A stretch of DNA of 14,777 nt. It comes from Planctomycetota bacterium. GTDB taxonomy: Bacteria; Planctomycetota; Planctomycetia; Gemmatales; Gemmataceae. How positions within the stretch are numbered: position 1 is the first letter of the stretch; the number at the start of each line of letters is the position of its first letter. Made by a program: the position numbers and the translations under genes. Below are positions 6,388 through 13,567 of this stretch, in pieces. The stretch spans positions 1-14,777 of the forward strand of contig JAGWVO010000048.1 of the NCBI GenBank assembly GCA_018970845.1, given 5' to 3'. The notes under the pieces are model-generated. The model was not told the origin of the DNA. It worked only from the letters and a program-made list of their open reading frames with translations, and ran no database searches.

Positions 6388-7614
6388 GTGGAATCGGCCG
6401 AGAGAATGTTCGCGATTGATGTCGTGCGCGGCCTTCAGGCGGCCGGGCACGAGGCGGTTTTCGCGGGCGGGTGCGTGCGCGACGAACTTCTCGGCCTGGC
6501 ACCCGATGACTACGATGTGGCGACCTCCGCCTTGCCGGAACAGGTTCAGGCCCTGTTCCCCCGCAGCCTCGCCGTGGGCGCCAGCTTCGGGGTGATCGAT
6601 GTCATCCGCAAGGGGTCCGGAGGAGGGTACCTGAAGGTTCAGGTCGCCACCTTCCGCAACGACGGCCCGTACCTTGATGGCCGCCGTCCCTCGGGCGTGG
6701 TGTTCTCATCGGCCCGGGAGGACGCCCTAAGGCGCGACTTCACGATCAACGGGATGTTCCTGGATCCGGTTTCTGAACGGCTGCTGGATTTTGTCGGCGG
6801 ACGCGAAGACCTGGCGCGCGGGGTCCTGCGCGCCATCGGGGATCCCGACCAGCGGTTTTCGGAGGATCGCCTTCGCCTCTTGCGGGCGGTGCGCATGGCG
6901 GCGCGCTTCGGCATGGAGATCTGCCCGCAAACGGCCGCGGCGGTGGCCCGGCACGCCTCGGCGATCGCGGTGGTCAGCGCCGAGAGGGTGGCCGAGGAAA
7001 TTCGCAAGATGCTCAAGGGCGCCAGAAGAAGCCGGGCCGCCGCGCTGCTGGCCGAACTCGACCTCCTGCATCGGGTGCTGCCCGAGGCGGGGCACCTGGC
7101 CCAGGTTCCGGAGGATCTTGAAAAGGCTCTTGGGGCGCTTGGGCGGCTCGAGCCTTCCGCCGGGGCCATTGCCGCGCTCGCCGTGCTATTGGACGGGGTT
7201 GACGAAGCGGTGGCCATGCCCATGTCGGCGCGCCTGCGGTTTTCCAACCAGGAACGCGACTTGCTGAGATGGCTTTTGAGGCATTCCGGCTTCCTGTCGG
7301 CCTCCAAGGGCATGCGGCCGAGCCAGCTTTACCCGGTGCTTGCCCACGCCGGCGCCGCCGACCTTATTTCCATCGGGAAGGCGCGGGATACCGGCGACGC
7401 GGGCATTGCCCATGCGGCGGAGATCCTGGCGAGGCTGCCTCGGGAAGTCCTGGCCCCCGCGCCATGGGTGACCGGAAACGACCTGATCGCCATGGGCATG
7501 AAGCCTGGTCCCGCCATCAAGGAAATGCTGGATTCCCTGCTTGCGGCCCAGATGGATGGGGAGTTGGCCGATCGCGACGCGGCCCATGCCCGGGCAAGGT
7601 CAATGGTCGCGTGA
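6388..7614 (+). CDS. cca: tRNA nucleotidyltransferase, class II (CCA-adding type)
   Basis: A 408-residue cytoplasmic enzyme of the class II CCA-adding/poly(A) polymerase family, which builds or repairs the 3' CCA end of tRNAs. Visible motifs are G-G-C-V-R-D at 27-32 (nucleotide binding) and D-Y-D-V-A-T-S-A at 41-48 with the metal-binding Asp41 and Asp43. R-R-D-F-T-I-N-G-M is at 115-123. The neck region has E-D-R-L-R-L-L-R-A-V-R-M-A-A-R-F at 159-174 and S-A-E-R-V-A-E-E-I at 197-205. The long helical C-terminal part is typical in length. The GTG start at 6388 has GGAGGA at 6377-6382 with a 5-nt gap. An ATG at 6406 is in frame but lacks as good a site. Sequence alone does not separate full CCA-adding from CC-, A-adding or poly(A) activity; CCA-adding is the likeliest. 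Convergent with the small membrane-protein gene, 29 bp apart. Confidence 0.92.
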   Translation: MESAERMFAIDVVRGLQAAGHEAVFAGGCVRDELLGLAPDDYDVATSALPEQVQALFPRSLAVGASFGVIDVIRKGSGGGYLKVQVATFRNDGPYLDGRRPSGVVFSSAREDALRRDFTINGMFLDPVSERLLDFVGGREDLARGVLRAIGDPDQRFSEDRLRLLRAVRMAARFGMEICPQTAAAVARHASAIAVVSAERVAEEIRKMLKGARRSRAAALLAELDLLHRVLPEAGHLAQVPEDLEKALGALGRLEPSAGAIAALAVLLDGVDEAVAMPMSARLRFSNQERDLLRWLLRHSGFLSASKGMRPSQLYPVLAHAGAADLISIGKARDTGDAGIAHAAEILARLPREVLAPAPWVTGNDLIAMGMKPGPAIKEMLDSLLAAQMDGELADRDAAHARARSMVA

Positions 7615-7643
7615 GGCTCAGGGCTGAAGCGAGGCAGGCGAGG

Positions 7644-7856
7644 TCATTTCTTCACGAAAAGCGATTGCACCCGCTCGCTGAGGATGAAGAAACTCGGGGC
7701 CCATAAACCAACAAAAATTCCAAAGCGCTCGGCATGGGCCGGGTCGGCTGTCTCCTCGAAGATCGGTCCCCATTTCTTGATGTAAAACCAAATGAAAATG
7801 CTGAGCGCGATGCTGGCGAAACCAAGACCAAGGCAAAGATGGCTGAGATATTTCAT
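7644..7856 (-). CDS. Small two-helix membrane protein
   Basis: A 70-residue protein of unknown function. Two hydrophobic segments, at about residues 5-26 (rich in L, G, F, I and W) and 46-60 (G-I-F-V-G-L-W-A-P-S-F-F-I-L), flank an acidic loop (E-E-T-A-D-P-A-H-A-E-R). A K-K pair follows the first helix and another ends the protein. The ATG at 7856 has GGAAG 5 nt upstream. Codon use and a clean two-helix pattern support a real gene despite its size. It is divergent from the 112-residue secreted-protein gene. No family is recognised. Confidence 0.7.
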   Translation of the reverse strand: MKYLSHLCLGLGFASIALSIFIWFYIKKWGPIFEETADPAHAERFGIFVGLWAPSFFILSERVQSLFVKK

Positions 7857-7928
7857 GCAATCTTCCGGTGGGACGGTTGGCGCTGGCCGGCCCGGCGGGC
7901 GCGTTCACCGGCGTACTCATCTGATATC

Positions 7929-7956
7929 ATGATATTGAAACGCTGGAAAAGTACAA
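7929..7956 (-). promoter_or_regulatory. Candidate promoter for the small membrane-protein gene
   Basis: On the minus strand, TTGTAC (7956-7951) and TATCAT (7934-7929) are separated by 16 bp. Transcription would start near 7922, about 65 nt before the ATG at 7856. The -35 and spacer overlap the GCTGGAA/TTCCAGC dyad at 7942-7963, and the -10 lies within the ATATCATGATAT palindrome (7924-7935). This is a motif match only. Confidence 0.35.
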
Positions 7957-7963
7957 TTCCAGC
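7942..7963. promoter_or_regulatory. Operator-like inverted repeat in a divergent promoter region
   Basis: GCTGGAA (7942-7948) and TTCCAGC (7957-7963) are perfect reverse complements around an 8-nt centre. The 22-bp dyad lies between two divergently transcribed small genes and overlaps the candidate minus-strand promoter, which is a usual place for a repressor or activator site. Nearby, the 9-mer TGATATCAT occurs twice, at 7922-7930 and 7999-8007. No regulator gene is in the window. Confidence 0.4.
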
Positions 7964-8070
7964 AGCTCCCCGCGCACGATCCCGGCGCGACTTCCCGTTG
8001 ATATCATCCAATCTGGAGGGCCGGGATGGCTGTGGATCCCGGCCCGGCGACACCCAGGGGAGACAATCGC

Positions 8071-8409
8071 ATGCGCGCGGCGCTGGTCCTGTTCATGAGC
8101 CTGTCGATGGCGCTGGTTTTTAGCCGGGCCGAGGATAACCCGAAGGAAGGCAAGAAAATGGAGTTCACGGGGAAGCTGGCCACGGGTATTTTCGCCGCGG
8201 GTGGAGAGACGACTGGCACGATCCTCCGGGCGGAAAAGAGCACATATGAACTGGATTTTGGCAAGCAAATGGAGCTTCGTAAAAAGGCCGAGTCGCTCAA
8301 CGGAAAGAATGTCACGGTGACGGGCACCCTGAACATCCGCAAGGGTGTCGAGGTCGCCGAGAGAAGGATCATCAGCGTCACCGCCCTGAAGGAGGCGGGC
8401 GACAAGTGA
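8071..8409 (+). CDS. Small secreted protein, possible OB-fold-like barrel
   Basis: A 112-residue protein of unknown function. A signal peptide covers about residues 1-20 (M-R-A-A-L-V-L-F-M-S ... F-S-R-A). The mature part starts E-D-N-P-K-E-G-K-K and is predicted mostly beta: E-F-T-G-K-L-A-T-G-I-F, T-T-G-T-I-L-R-A, T-Y-E-L-D-F, then N-G-K-N-V-T-V-T-G-T-L-N-I-R and I-I-S-V-T-A-L. The run of short strands with V-T-V-T-G-T-L resembles small OB-fold-like periplasmic proteins, but I cannot name a family. The ATG at 8071 has GGGGAG at 8057-8062, 8 nt upstream. An upstream in-frame ATG at 8026 would bury the signal peptide and is rejected. It is followed by a strong stem-loop at 8475-8503. Confidence 0.72.
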   Translation: MRAALVLFMSLSMALVFSRAEDNPKEGKKMEFTGKLATGIFAAGGETTGTILRAEKSTYELDFGKQMELRKKAESLNGKNVTVTGTLNIRKGVEVAERRIISVTALKEAGDK

Positions 8410-8474
8410 GTTCGAAAGGCAACATGGGGCCTTTCCCGGGGCAAAGCATCACCAATCGGATCGAGTGAAACGCA

Positions 8475-8503
8475 GCGGGCGGGACTCCGGAAGTCCCGCC
8501 CGC
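8475..8503. terminator. 12-bp stem-loop between convergent genes
   Basis: GCGGGCGGGACT (8475-8486) and AGTCCCGCCCGC (8492-8503) are perfect reverse complements around a 5-nt CCGGA loop. The structure lies 65 bp after the plus-strand stop at 8409 and 25 bp from the minus-strand stop at 8529, so it can serve both transcripts. There is no real U-tract on the plus strand. On the minus strand the stem is followed by TGCGTTTCAC, a weak T run. It is a terminator or 3'-end protecting hairpin by position and stability. Confidence 0.65.
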
Positions 8504-8528
8504 GCGCGATTGGTGAAACCGTTTCGCG

Positions 8529-9830
8529 TCACTTGGCCAGTTCGAACGCGGCGATCTCGCTGTCGTTTCGGACATAGATCCGCTTGTTGGCGTAGGCGGG
8601 AGCGCACCAGACCACCGGCCTGCCGAAGGCGTTGTTTGTCGGTTCCAGCAGCTTGGCCCTGCTGGTTTCGGTGAAACCCTTGGGCGATAGCGAGCCCGTC
8701 ACGAGGTGCCCGGTCTCGGTGAAGAAGAAATGGCGGTTGCCTTGGCGCGTGATGAACGCCGTGCCGGAACCCACCTTGCGCTTGCCAATCGGCTCGGGGG
8801 TGCTCCACAGCCTTTGGCCGCTGGGCAGCTCAACGGCTGACATCTCGCCGTCCTGGTCGTGGCCGTACATCACGCCCTCGAACAGGACGGGCTGCACATT
8901 GACGGGTGAGAAGGCGTGCTTGGCCTTGTCCTTCCAGACGACCTCGGCGCCGGGCTTGTCCTTGGCGAGCTTGAGCAGCATGTTCTTGTTGCTGTAGCCG
9001 GCGATGAACAGGTAGTCGTCCTTCACCACGGGGGTCATGATGATCGATCCGTTGGTGGCCTCGTAGGGCACCGACCAGAGCAGCTTCCCCGTTTCGGGAT
9101 CAAGCGAGGCGACGGCGTCGGGACGGGGGATGATGAGCTGGCGAATTCCCGCGGCGGTGATGATGAGGGGGGGGCAGTACCCCTGCTCCTTGGCTGTTTG
9201 CGATCGCCAAAGTTCTTTTCCGGTGTTCTTGTCGAACGCAACGGTGTGCGTTCCCTCGCCGCCGACGAGGCAGATGAGCTTGTCGCCGTCGATCAGCGGA
9301 TGGCTGGCGTAGCCCCAGAGCGCCGAGGTTGTCTTGTACTCGGCCTTGAGGTCCTTGGCCCAGGCGACTTTCCCCGTGGCGGTGTCGAAGCAGAACAGGT
9401 TGCCCTCGGCACCCAGGGTATAGACCTTGCCGCCATCGACATTCGGCGTGCAGCGGGGGCCCGCGGGATAGGAGATGGCATACTTCACGGGGTATTCATG
9501 CTTCCAGAGGATGGCGCCGGTTTTCTCGTCGAGGCAGAGCACCCTCTCGGTGCCGCTGAACGAACCGCGCGAGAAGTTGTCGACCTTCACATCCTCCTTG
9601 GTGACATAGTCGGTCACGAATACCTTGCCGGCGGCCACGGCGGGGCCGGCGTAACCGCCCGCGACGGGGGTTCGCCAGGCGGCCTTCGGTCCGGAGGCCG
9701 GGAGGAGTTCCACGATGCCCTCCTCGCGCCAGACATTGTCACGCTTGGGGCCCATCCATTGGGGCCAGTCATCGGCATGGGCTGCCGCGGCCACAACTGC
9801 CGCCAAGGCCATTACTTGAAACACTTTCAT
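8529..9830 (-). CDS. Secreted PQQ-type beta-propeller repeat protein
   Basis: A 433-residue exported protein. A signal peptide ends at about residue 19 (A-A-A-A-H-A before D-D-W). Next comes D-D-W-P-Q-W-M-G-P-K-R-D-N-V-W, the entry sequence common to planctomycete PQQ-like repeat proteins. Propeller blades are marked by repeated G-x-x-x-W turns: G-A-I-L-W, G-K-V-A-W, G-K-E-L-W, G-K-L-L-W and G-Q-R-L-W, each preceded by L-D or F-D segments such as C-F-D-T-A-T-G and A-F-D-K-N-T-G. The fold is related to quinoprotein dehydrogenases and BamB, but I see no clear PQQ-binding disulphide or calcium site, so enzymatic activity is not claimed. The ATG at 9830 gives the signal peptide; the in-frame ATG 14 codons upstream would place R/P-rich residues before it. 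The ribosome binding site is weak (GGGAA). Confidence 0.85.
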   Translation of the reverse strand: MKVFQVMALAAVVAAAAHADDWPQWMGPKRDNVWREEGIVELLPASGPKAAWRTPVAGGYAGPAVAAGKVFVTDYVTKEDVKVDNFSRGSFSGTERVLCLDEKTGAILWKHEYPVKYAISYPAGPRCTPNVDGGKVYTLGAEGNLFCFDTATGKVAWAKDLKAEYKTTSALWGYASHPLIDGDKLICLVGGEGTHTVAFDKNTGKELWRSQTAKEQGYCPPLIITAAGIRQLIIPRPDAVASLDPETGKLLWSVPYEATNGSIIMTPVVKDDYLFIAGYSNKNMLLKLAKDKPGAEVVWKDKAKHAFSPVNVQPVLFEGVMYGHDQDGEMSAVELPSGQRLWSTPEPIGKRKVGSGTAFITRQGNRHFFFTETGHLVTGSLSPKGFTETSRAKLLEPTNNAFGRPVVWCAPAYANKRIYVRNDSEIAAFELAK

Positions 9831-9850
9831 CGAGTGGTTCCCGGGGGGCG

Positions 9851-9870
9851 GGCGGGTCGACCGACCCGCC
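9851..9870. promoter_or_regulatory. Leader hairpin upstream of the beta-propeller gene
   Basis: GGCGGGTCG (9851-9859) and CGACCCGCC (9862-9870) are perfect reverse complements with only 2 nt between them, 21 bp upstream of the minus-strand ATG. If transcription starts at the promoter at 9884-9911, the hairpin falls within the 5' leader and sits just before the weak ribosome binding site. It could affect translation or be a protein-binding palindrome. Confidence 0.45.
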
Positions 9871-9883
9871 ATCGCCCCGGCAC

Positions 9884-9911
9884 TCTATACCGGAACGCCC
9901 GATCGGGCCAA
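9884..9911 (-). promoter_or_regulatory. Candidate promoter for the beta-propeller gene
   Basis: On the minus strand, TTGGCC (9911-9906) and TATAGA (9889-9884) are separated by 16 bp. They lie in the 123-bp gap between the divergent beta-propeller and DUF1549 genes. The predicted start near 9877 leaves a leader of about 46 nt that contains the 9851-9870 hairpin. Motif match only. Confidence 0.4.
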
Positions 9912-9953
9912 GAATTCATTGCGGCTGGTCCGATAAGAAGGTAGATTTAACTT

Positions 9954-12233
9954 ATGGCCAAGTCTGAGTTTGGCCTTCCCGCCAAGGCCCGAAACGACAC
10001 CCCGGGGCTAAGGATCTTGAAACGGCGCAGGGCTTGCAGCTTGTCGGCTTTCTTCGGCATGGCCGTTGCCACGGCTGTGTGTCTATTGTTTGGAACTCAC
10101 GCCGCCGCCGAAACCTCCCCACGGGTGACCTTCGAGGCGGACATCCAACCCCTGCTCACGCGGTTTGGCTGCAACGCCGGGGCCTGCCACGGCAAATCCC
10201 GGGGCCAGAACGGTTTTGCCCTTTCGCTTTTGGGCTTTGACTCGGATTTCGACCACGCCGCTCTCGTCAGGGAGGCGCGCGGCCGGCGCATCCAGACCGA
10301 ATCCCCGGCCAACAGCCTCCTTTTGCGCAAGGCCACCGGGCAGATGCCCCATGGGGGCGGAAAGAAACTCGATCCGAACGGCCCGTATTACCGCCTCATC
10401 GCCGAATGGATTGCCTCCGGGGCGCCCCGCACTCCCGCCGATGCCCCGCGCATCGTCAAGGTGTTGGCCGAACCACCCGCCCGCACCTTGAAGCCGGGCG
10501 AGTCGGTGAAGCTGAAGGTGGTCGCGGTTTACAGCAGCGGCGAAAGGCGGGATGTGACCGACGGCAGCGCCTTCCAATCGAACGACAACACCGTGGCTTC
10601 GGTGGCGGGCGAGGGCGTGGTGAAGGCGGGAGCCTTGCCCGGCGAGGCCGCCATCATGGCCCGCTACATGAACCACATCGCGGTCACCGCCATCACGATC
10701 CCGCTGTCGGGATCGCCGACGGGAGACGCCTACGCGGTCCTTGAATCTGGCCACCCGATCGACGGCCATGTTCGCGACAAGCTCAAGGTGCTGGGAATAA
10801 CTCCCTCGGCGCTGGCATCCGACACCACTTGGCTCAGGCGGGCTCACCTGAGGCTGATCGGCCGGCTTCCATCGCCCGAGGAAGTGCTGGCGTTCCTTGC
10901 CGACAAGTCGCCTGACCGTCGGGGCAAGGTGATCGACACATTGCTCGAGCGACCCGAATACGCCGATTTCTGGGCCAACAAGTGGGCCGACTTGCTCAGG
11001 CCGAACCCGTACCGCGCCGGCATCAAGGCGACCCGGTCGCTCGACTCCTGGCTTAGGCAGGCGTTCCGCTCCAACATGCCCTACGACCGTTTCGCCACGG
11101 AACTGGTGACGGCCCAGGGCACCAGTTGGCACAACGGCGCGGTGGTGATTTTCCGCGACCGGCCCGAACCCGTCGAGATCGCCTCCATGGTGAGCCAGAT
11201 TTTCCTCGGGGTGAGGCTCGACTGCGCCAAGTGCCACAACCACCCGTTCGAGGTCTGGAGCCAGGACGATTTCTACGGCTTCGCGGCGTTCTTCTCGCGC
11301 ATCGGCCGCAAGGGGCAGGGGCTTTCCCCTCCGATATCCGGAGGCGAGGAATCGATCTTCACCCGCGACACGGGCACCCTCAGGCATGGCCGGACAGGGG
11401 AGCCTGTCGAGACAAAGCTGCTGGCCGGCGCCTCCGTCACCGTGCCTTCCGGCGAGGATCCGAGGGTCGCCCTGGCCGGCTGGATGACCGACCCGGCCAA
11501 CCCGTGGTTTCCCAAGGTGATGGCCAACCGCGTCTGGCGGGAACTGATGGGCCAGGGAATCGTGGAGCCCGTGGATGACATCCGCGCCACCAACCCCGCC
11601 ACCAATGGCGCCCTGCTTGATTTCCTCGCCGGGCAGTTCCGCAAGGGCGGTTACGACATCAAGAAGCTGATCAGGCTCGTGGCGACATCCCGGACATTCG
11701 CGCTGTCATCGGTTCCCAATGATCGGAATGCCGGCGACCTTCGGAACTTCTCGCGCTACTACCGCGAGCGGTTGCGGGCCGAGACCCTGCTCGACGCCGT
11801 CAACGACATCCTCGGGGTCGAGGAGACCTTCTCGGCCATGCCGCCCGGATCGCGCGCCGTGGAACTCTGGACATTCCGCGCCTCGTCCCTGTTCCTCGAC
11901 ACCTTCGGCAGGCCCGACCCCAACCAGGATCCTCCCTGCGAACGCACCTCCGACAGCACCACGCCCCAGGTTCTCCACCTGATGAATTCCCCGGCGGTCA
12001 ACGGCAAGTTCAGCCAGGAGAAGGCGCGTCCCGCCGCGCTGGCGGCTTCCGGCCAGACGAACGAGGCGATCGTGGACAAGGCGTACCTGCTGGCATACGG
12101 ACGGCTCCCTTCCGCCAAGGAGAAGGCCGAGGCCTTGAAGGTCTTCTCCGTTTCCGGAAAGACCCGCAAGGCCGCGGTCGAGGATCTGTTCTGGGCCTTG
12201 CTCAACACCCCTGAATTTGTTTTTGTCGACTGA
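9954..12233 (+). CDS. Cytochrome-like, Ig-like, DUF1549/DUF1553 envelope protein
   Basis: A 759-residue exported protein of the planctomycete DUF1549/DUF1553 (PSCyt2/PSD1) type. After a signal region (R-R-R near 24-26, hydrophobic 29-49, A-A-A-E) there is a cytochrome-like domain at about 58-158. It has G-C-N-A-G-A-C-H-G, a C-x4-C-H site at Cys73, Cys78 and His79, and later M-P-H-G-G-G at 131-136. A bacterial Ig-like (Big_2) domain follows at about 175-250. DUF1549 starts at about 268 and contains a second site, C-A-K-C-H-N-H-P-F-E at 424-433, in C-x-x-C-H form. DUF1553 fills the rest, with N-R-V-W at 525-528. Its role is unproven; redox or heme binding at the surface is inferred. The ATG at 9954 has only AGAAGG at 9936-9941, a long 12-nt gap; a TTG at 10017 is a weaker alternative. 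First gene of a probable three-gene operon. Confidence 0.88.
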   Translation: MAKSEFGLPAKARNDTPGLRILKRRRACSLSAFFGMAVATAVCLLFGTHAAAETSPRVTFEADIQPLLTRFGCNAGACHGKSRGQNGFALSLLGFDSDFDHAALVREARGRRIQTESPANSLLLRKATGQMPHGGGKKLDPNGPYYRLIAEWIASGAPRTPADAPRIVKVLAEPPARTLKPGESVKLKVVAVYSSGERRDVTDGSAFQSNDNTVASVAGEGVVKAGALPGEAAIMARYMNHIAVTAITIPLSGSPTGDAYAVLESGHPIDGHVRDKLKVLGITPSALASDTTWLRRAHLRLIGRLPSPEEVLAFLADKSPDRRGKVIDTLLERPEYADFWANKWADLLRPNPYRAGIKATRSLDSWLRQAFRSNMPYDRFATELVTAQGTSWHNGAVVIFRDRPEPVEIASMVSQIFLGVRLDCAKCHNHPFEVWSQDDFYGFAAFFSRIGRKGQGLSPPISGGEESIFTRDTGTLRHGRTGEPVETKLLAGASVTVPSGEDPRVALAGWMTDPANPWFPKVMANRVWRELMGQGIVEPVDDIRATNPATNGALLDFLAGQFRKGGYDIKKLIRLVATSRTFALSSVPNDRNAGDLRNFSRYYRERLRAETLLDAVNDILGVEETFSAMPPGSRAVELWTFRASSLFLDTFGRPDPNQDPPCERTSDSTTPQVLHLMNSPAVNGKFSQEKARPAALAASGQTNEAIVDKAYLLAYGRLPSAKEKAEALKVFSVSGKTRKAAVEDLFWALLNTPEFVFVD

Positions 12234-12247
12234 CACTGGAGGTTCCG

Positions 12248-13567
12248 ATGGCCATATTCCGCAACTGCGAGGGAGTCACCCGTCGCGAGTCGCTCAGCCT
12301 GGGGCTGGGAGCCCTTCTGGGTGGCGGCCTCACCGGCGCCCTCCGGGCCAGGCAACCCTCCTCTCCTCCCACCAGCTGCATCCTCTTCTGGCTCGATGGC
12401 GGTCCCAGCCACTTCGAGACCTTCGACCCCAAGCCCGACGCTCCCGCCGAAATCCGGGGTGAATACAAGGCCATCCCCACCAAGGTTCCCGGGATGTTCT
12501 TCTCGGAGAACATGAAGCGACTCGCCGCCATCAGCGACAAGCTCACCATCGTCCGCTCCGTCAGGCACGACCAGAACAACCATGGCGCCGGCAACCACTA
12601 CATGATGACCGGCGCCCCCACCCGCATCCCGGTGAGTTGCGGCGCCTTCGTGAGCTTCCACCCCAGCATGGGCTCGGTTGTCTCTCATGAGCGGGGCGCC
12701 GGCGGCGGCCTGCCCTCGTACTTCTCCATCCCCAGCATGACCCGCTCGGGAGGCCCCAACTTCCTTGGCTCCCGCCACGCCCCGTTCGTTGTTCCAGACG
12801 ATCCCAACCGCGCCATCTTCTCCGTGCGCGATGTCACGATCCCAACCGAGGTCACCGACGGACGCGCCATCGACCGCCGCGACCTCCGCGCCCGGCTGGA
12901 CCAGTTTGTCCGCTTCCAGGACCGCGCCGCCGGCGACCCCGTGCGCGGCCTCGACGAGAACTACAACCAGGCCGTCTCGATCATGAAGTCGGCGGTGGCT
13001 CAGCAGGCCTTCGAGGTGCATCGCGAACCCGACCGGGTCCGCGAGGCGTTCGGCCGAACGGGCCTGGGCCAGCGCGCCCTTTTGGCCCGCCGTCTCGTGG
13101 AGGCCGGAGTGCCCTTCATCACCATCAACGATGGCGGATGGGACCACCACTCCGACATCTTCCCCAAGTTCAAGACCCAGGGCCAGGCGCTCGAGTCCGT
13201 CGTCGCCACGCTCATTGAAGACCTTGACCAGCGCGGCATGCTCGACACCACGCTTGTCATGGTGATGGGCGAATTCGGGCGCACCCCGAAGATCTCCACC
13301 CTGACGGGCTCGAAGACTCCCGGGCGCGACCATTGGTCGAGCGCCATGTCCGTGCTGGTGGCCGGTTGCGGATCGCCCCGGGGACAGGTGGTCGGCGCCA
13401 CCGACCGGAGCGGCTACGCCGCCATGGAAAAGATCTACGGCCCCGAGAACCTCGTTTCGAGCGTCTACCTCAAGCTGGGCATCGACCCCGGCAAGATCCT
13501 TTACGGCGCCAACGGGCGGCCCGCGCACCTCGTGAGCGATCCGCGCCCCATCGCGGAGCTGATGTGA
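12248..13567 (+). CDS. DUF1501 family protein with twin-arginine signal
   Basis: A 439-residue protein of the DUF1501 family, which has an alkaline phosphatase/sulfatase-like fold and is abundant in planctomycetes. The N-terminus T-R-R-E-S-L-S-L-G-L-G (11-21) is a Tat export signal, so the protein probably folds in the cytoplasm and acts outside it. Family marks include F-W-L-D-G-G-P-S-H-F-E-T-F-D-P-K at 47-62, N-H-G-A-G-N-H-Y-M-M-T-G at 111-122, and G-G-W-D-H-H-S-D-I-F at 296-305. G-E-F-G-R-T-P-K-I at 341-349 and G-R-D-H-W at 359-363 follow. The Asp and His residues in these are likely metal ligands. The substrate is unknown. GGAGG at 12238-12242 sits 5 nt before the ATG. The gene lies 14 bp after the DUF1549/1553 stop and overlaps the next gene by 4 bp, matching the usual pairing of these families. 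Confidence 0.92.
   Translation: MAIFRNCEGVTRRESLSLGLGALLGGGLTGALRARQPSSPPTSCILFWLDGGPSHFETFDPKPDAPAEIRGEYKAIPTKVPGMFFSENMKRLAAISDKLTIVRSVRHDQNNHGAGNHYMMTGAPTRIPVSCGAFVSFHPSMGSVVSHERGAGGGLPSYFSIPSMTRSGGPNFLGSRHAPFVVPDDPNRAIFSVRDVTIPTEVTDGRAIDRRDLRARLDQFVRFQDRAAGDPVRGLDENYNQAVSIMKSAVAQQAFEVHREPDRVREAFGRTGLGQRALLARRLVEAGVPFITINDGGWDHHSDIFPKFKTQGQALESVVATLIEDLDQRGMLDTTLVMVMGEFGRTPKISTLTGSKTPGRDHWSSAMSVLVAGCGSPRGQVVGATDRSGYAAMEKIYGPENLVSSVYLKLGIDPGKILYGANGRPAHLVSDPRPIAELM

Noticed and set aside
8916..9944. Plus-strand open frame (342 codons) opposite the beta-propeller gene
   Set aside because: The minus strand carries the repeated propeller turns and a signal peptide; the plus frame is their shadow.
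11759..13528. Minus-strand open frame (589 codons) opposite DUF1553 and DUF1501
   Set aside because: It spans two well-identified plus-strand genes and their junction; the composition is H/G/A/V-rich shadow sequence with no motifs.
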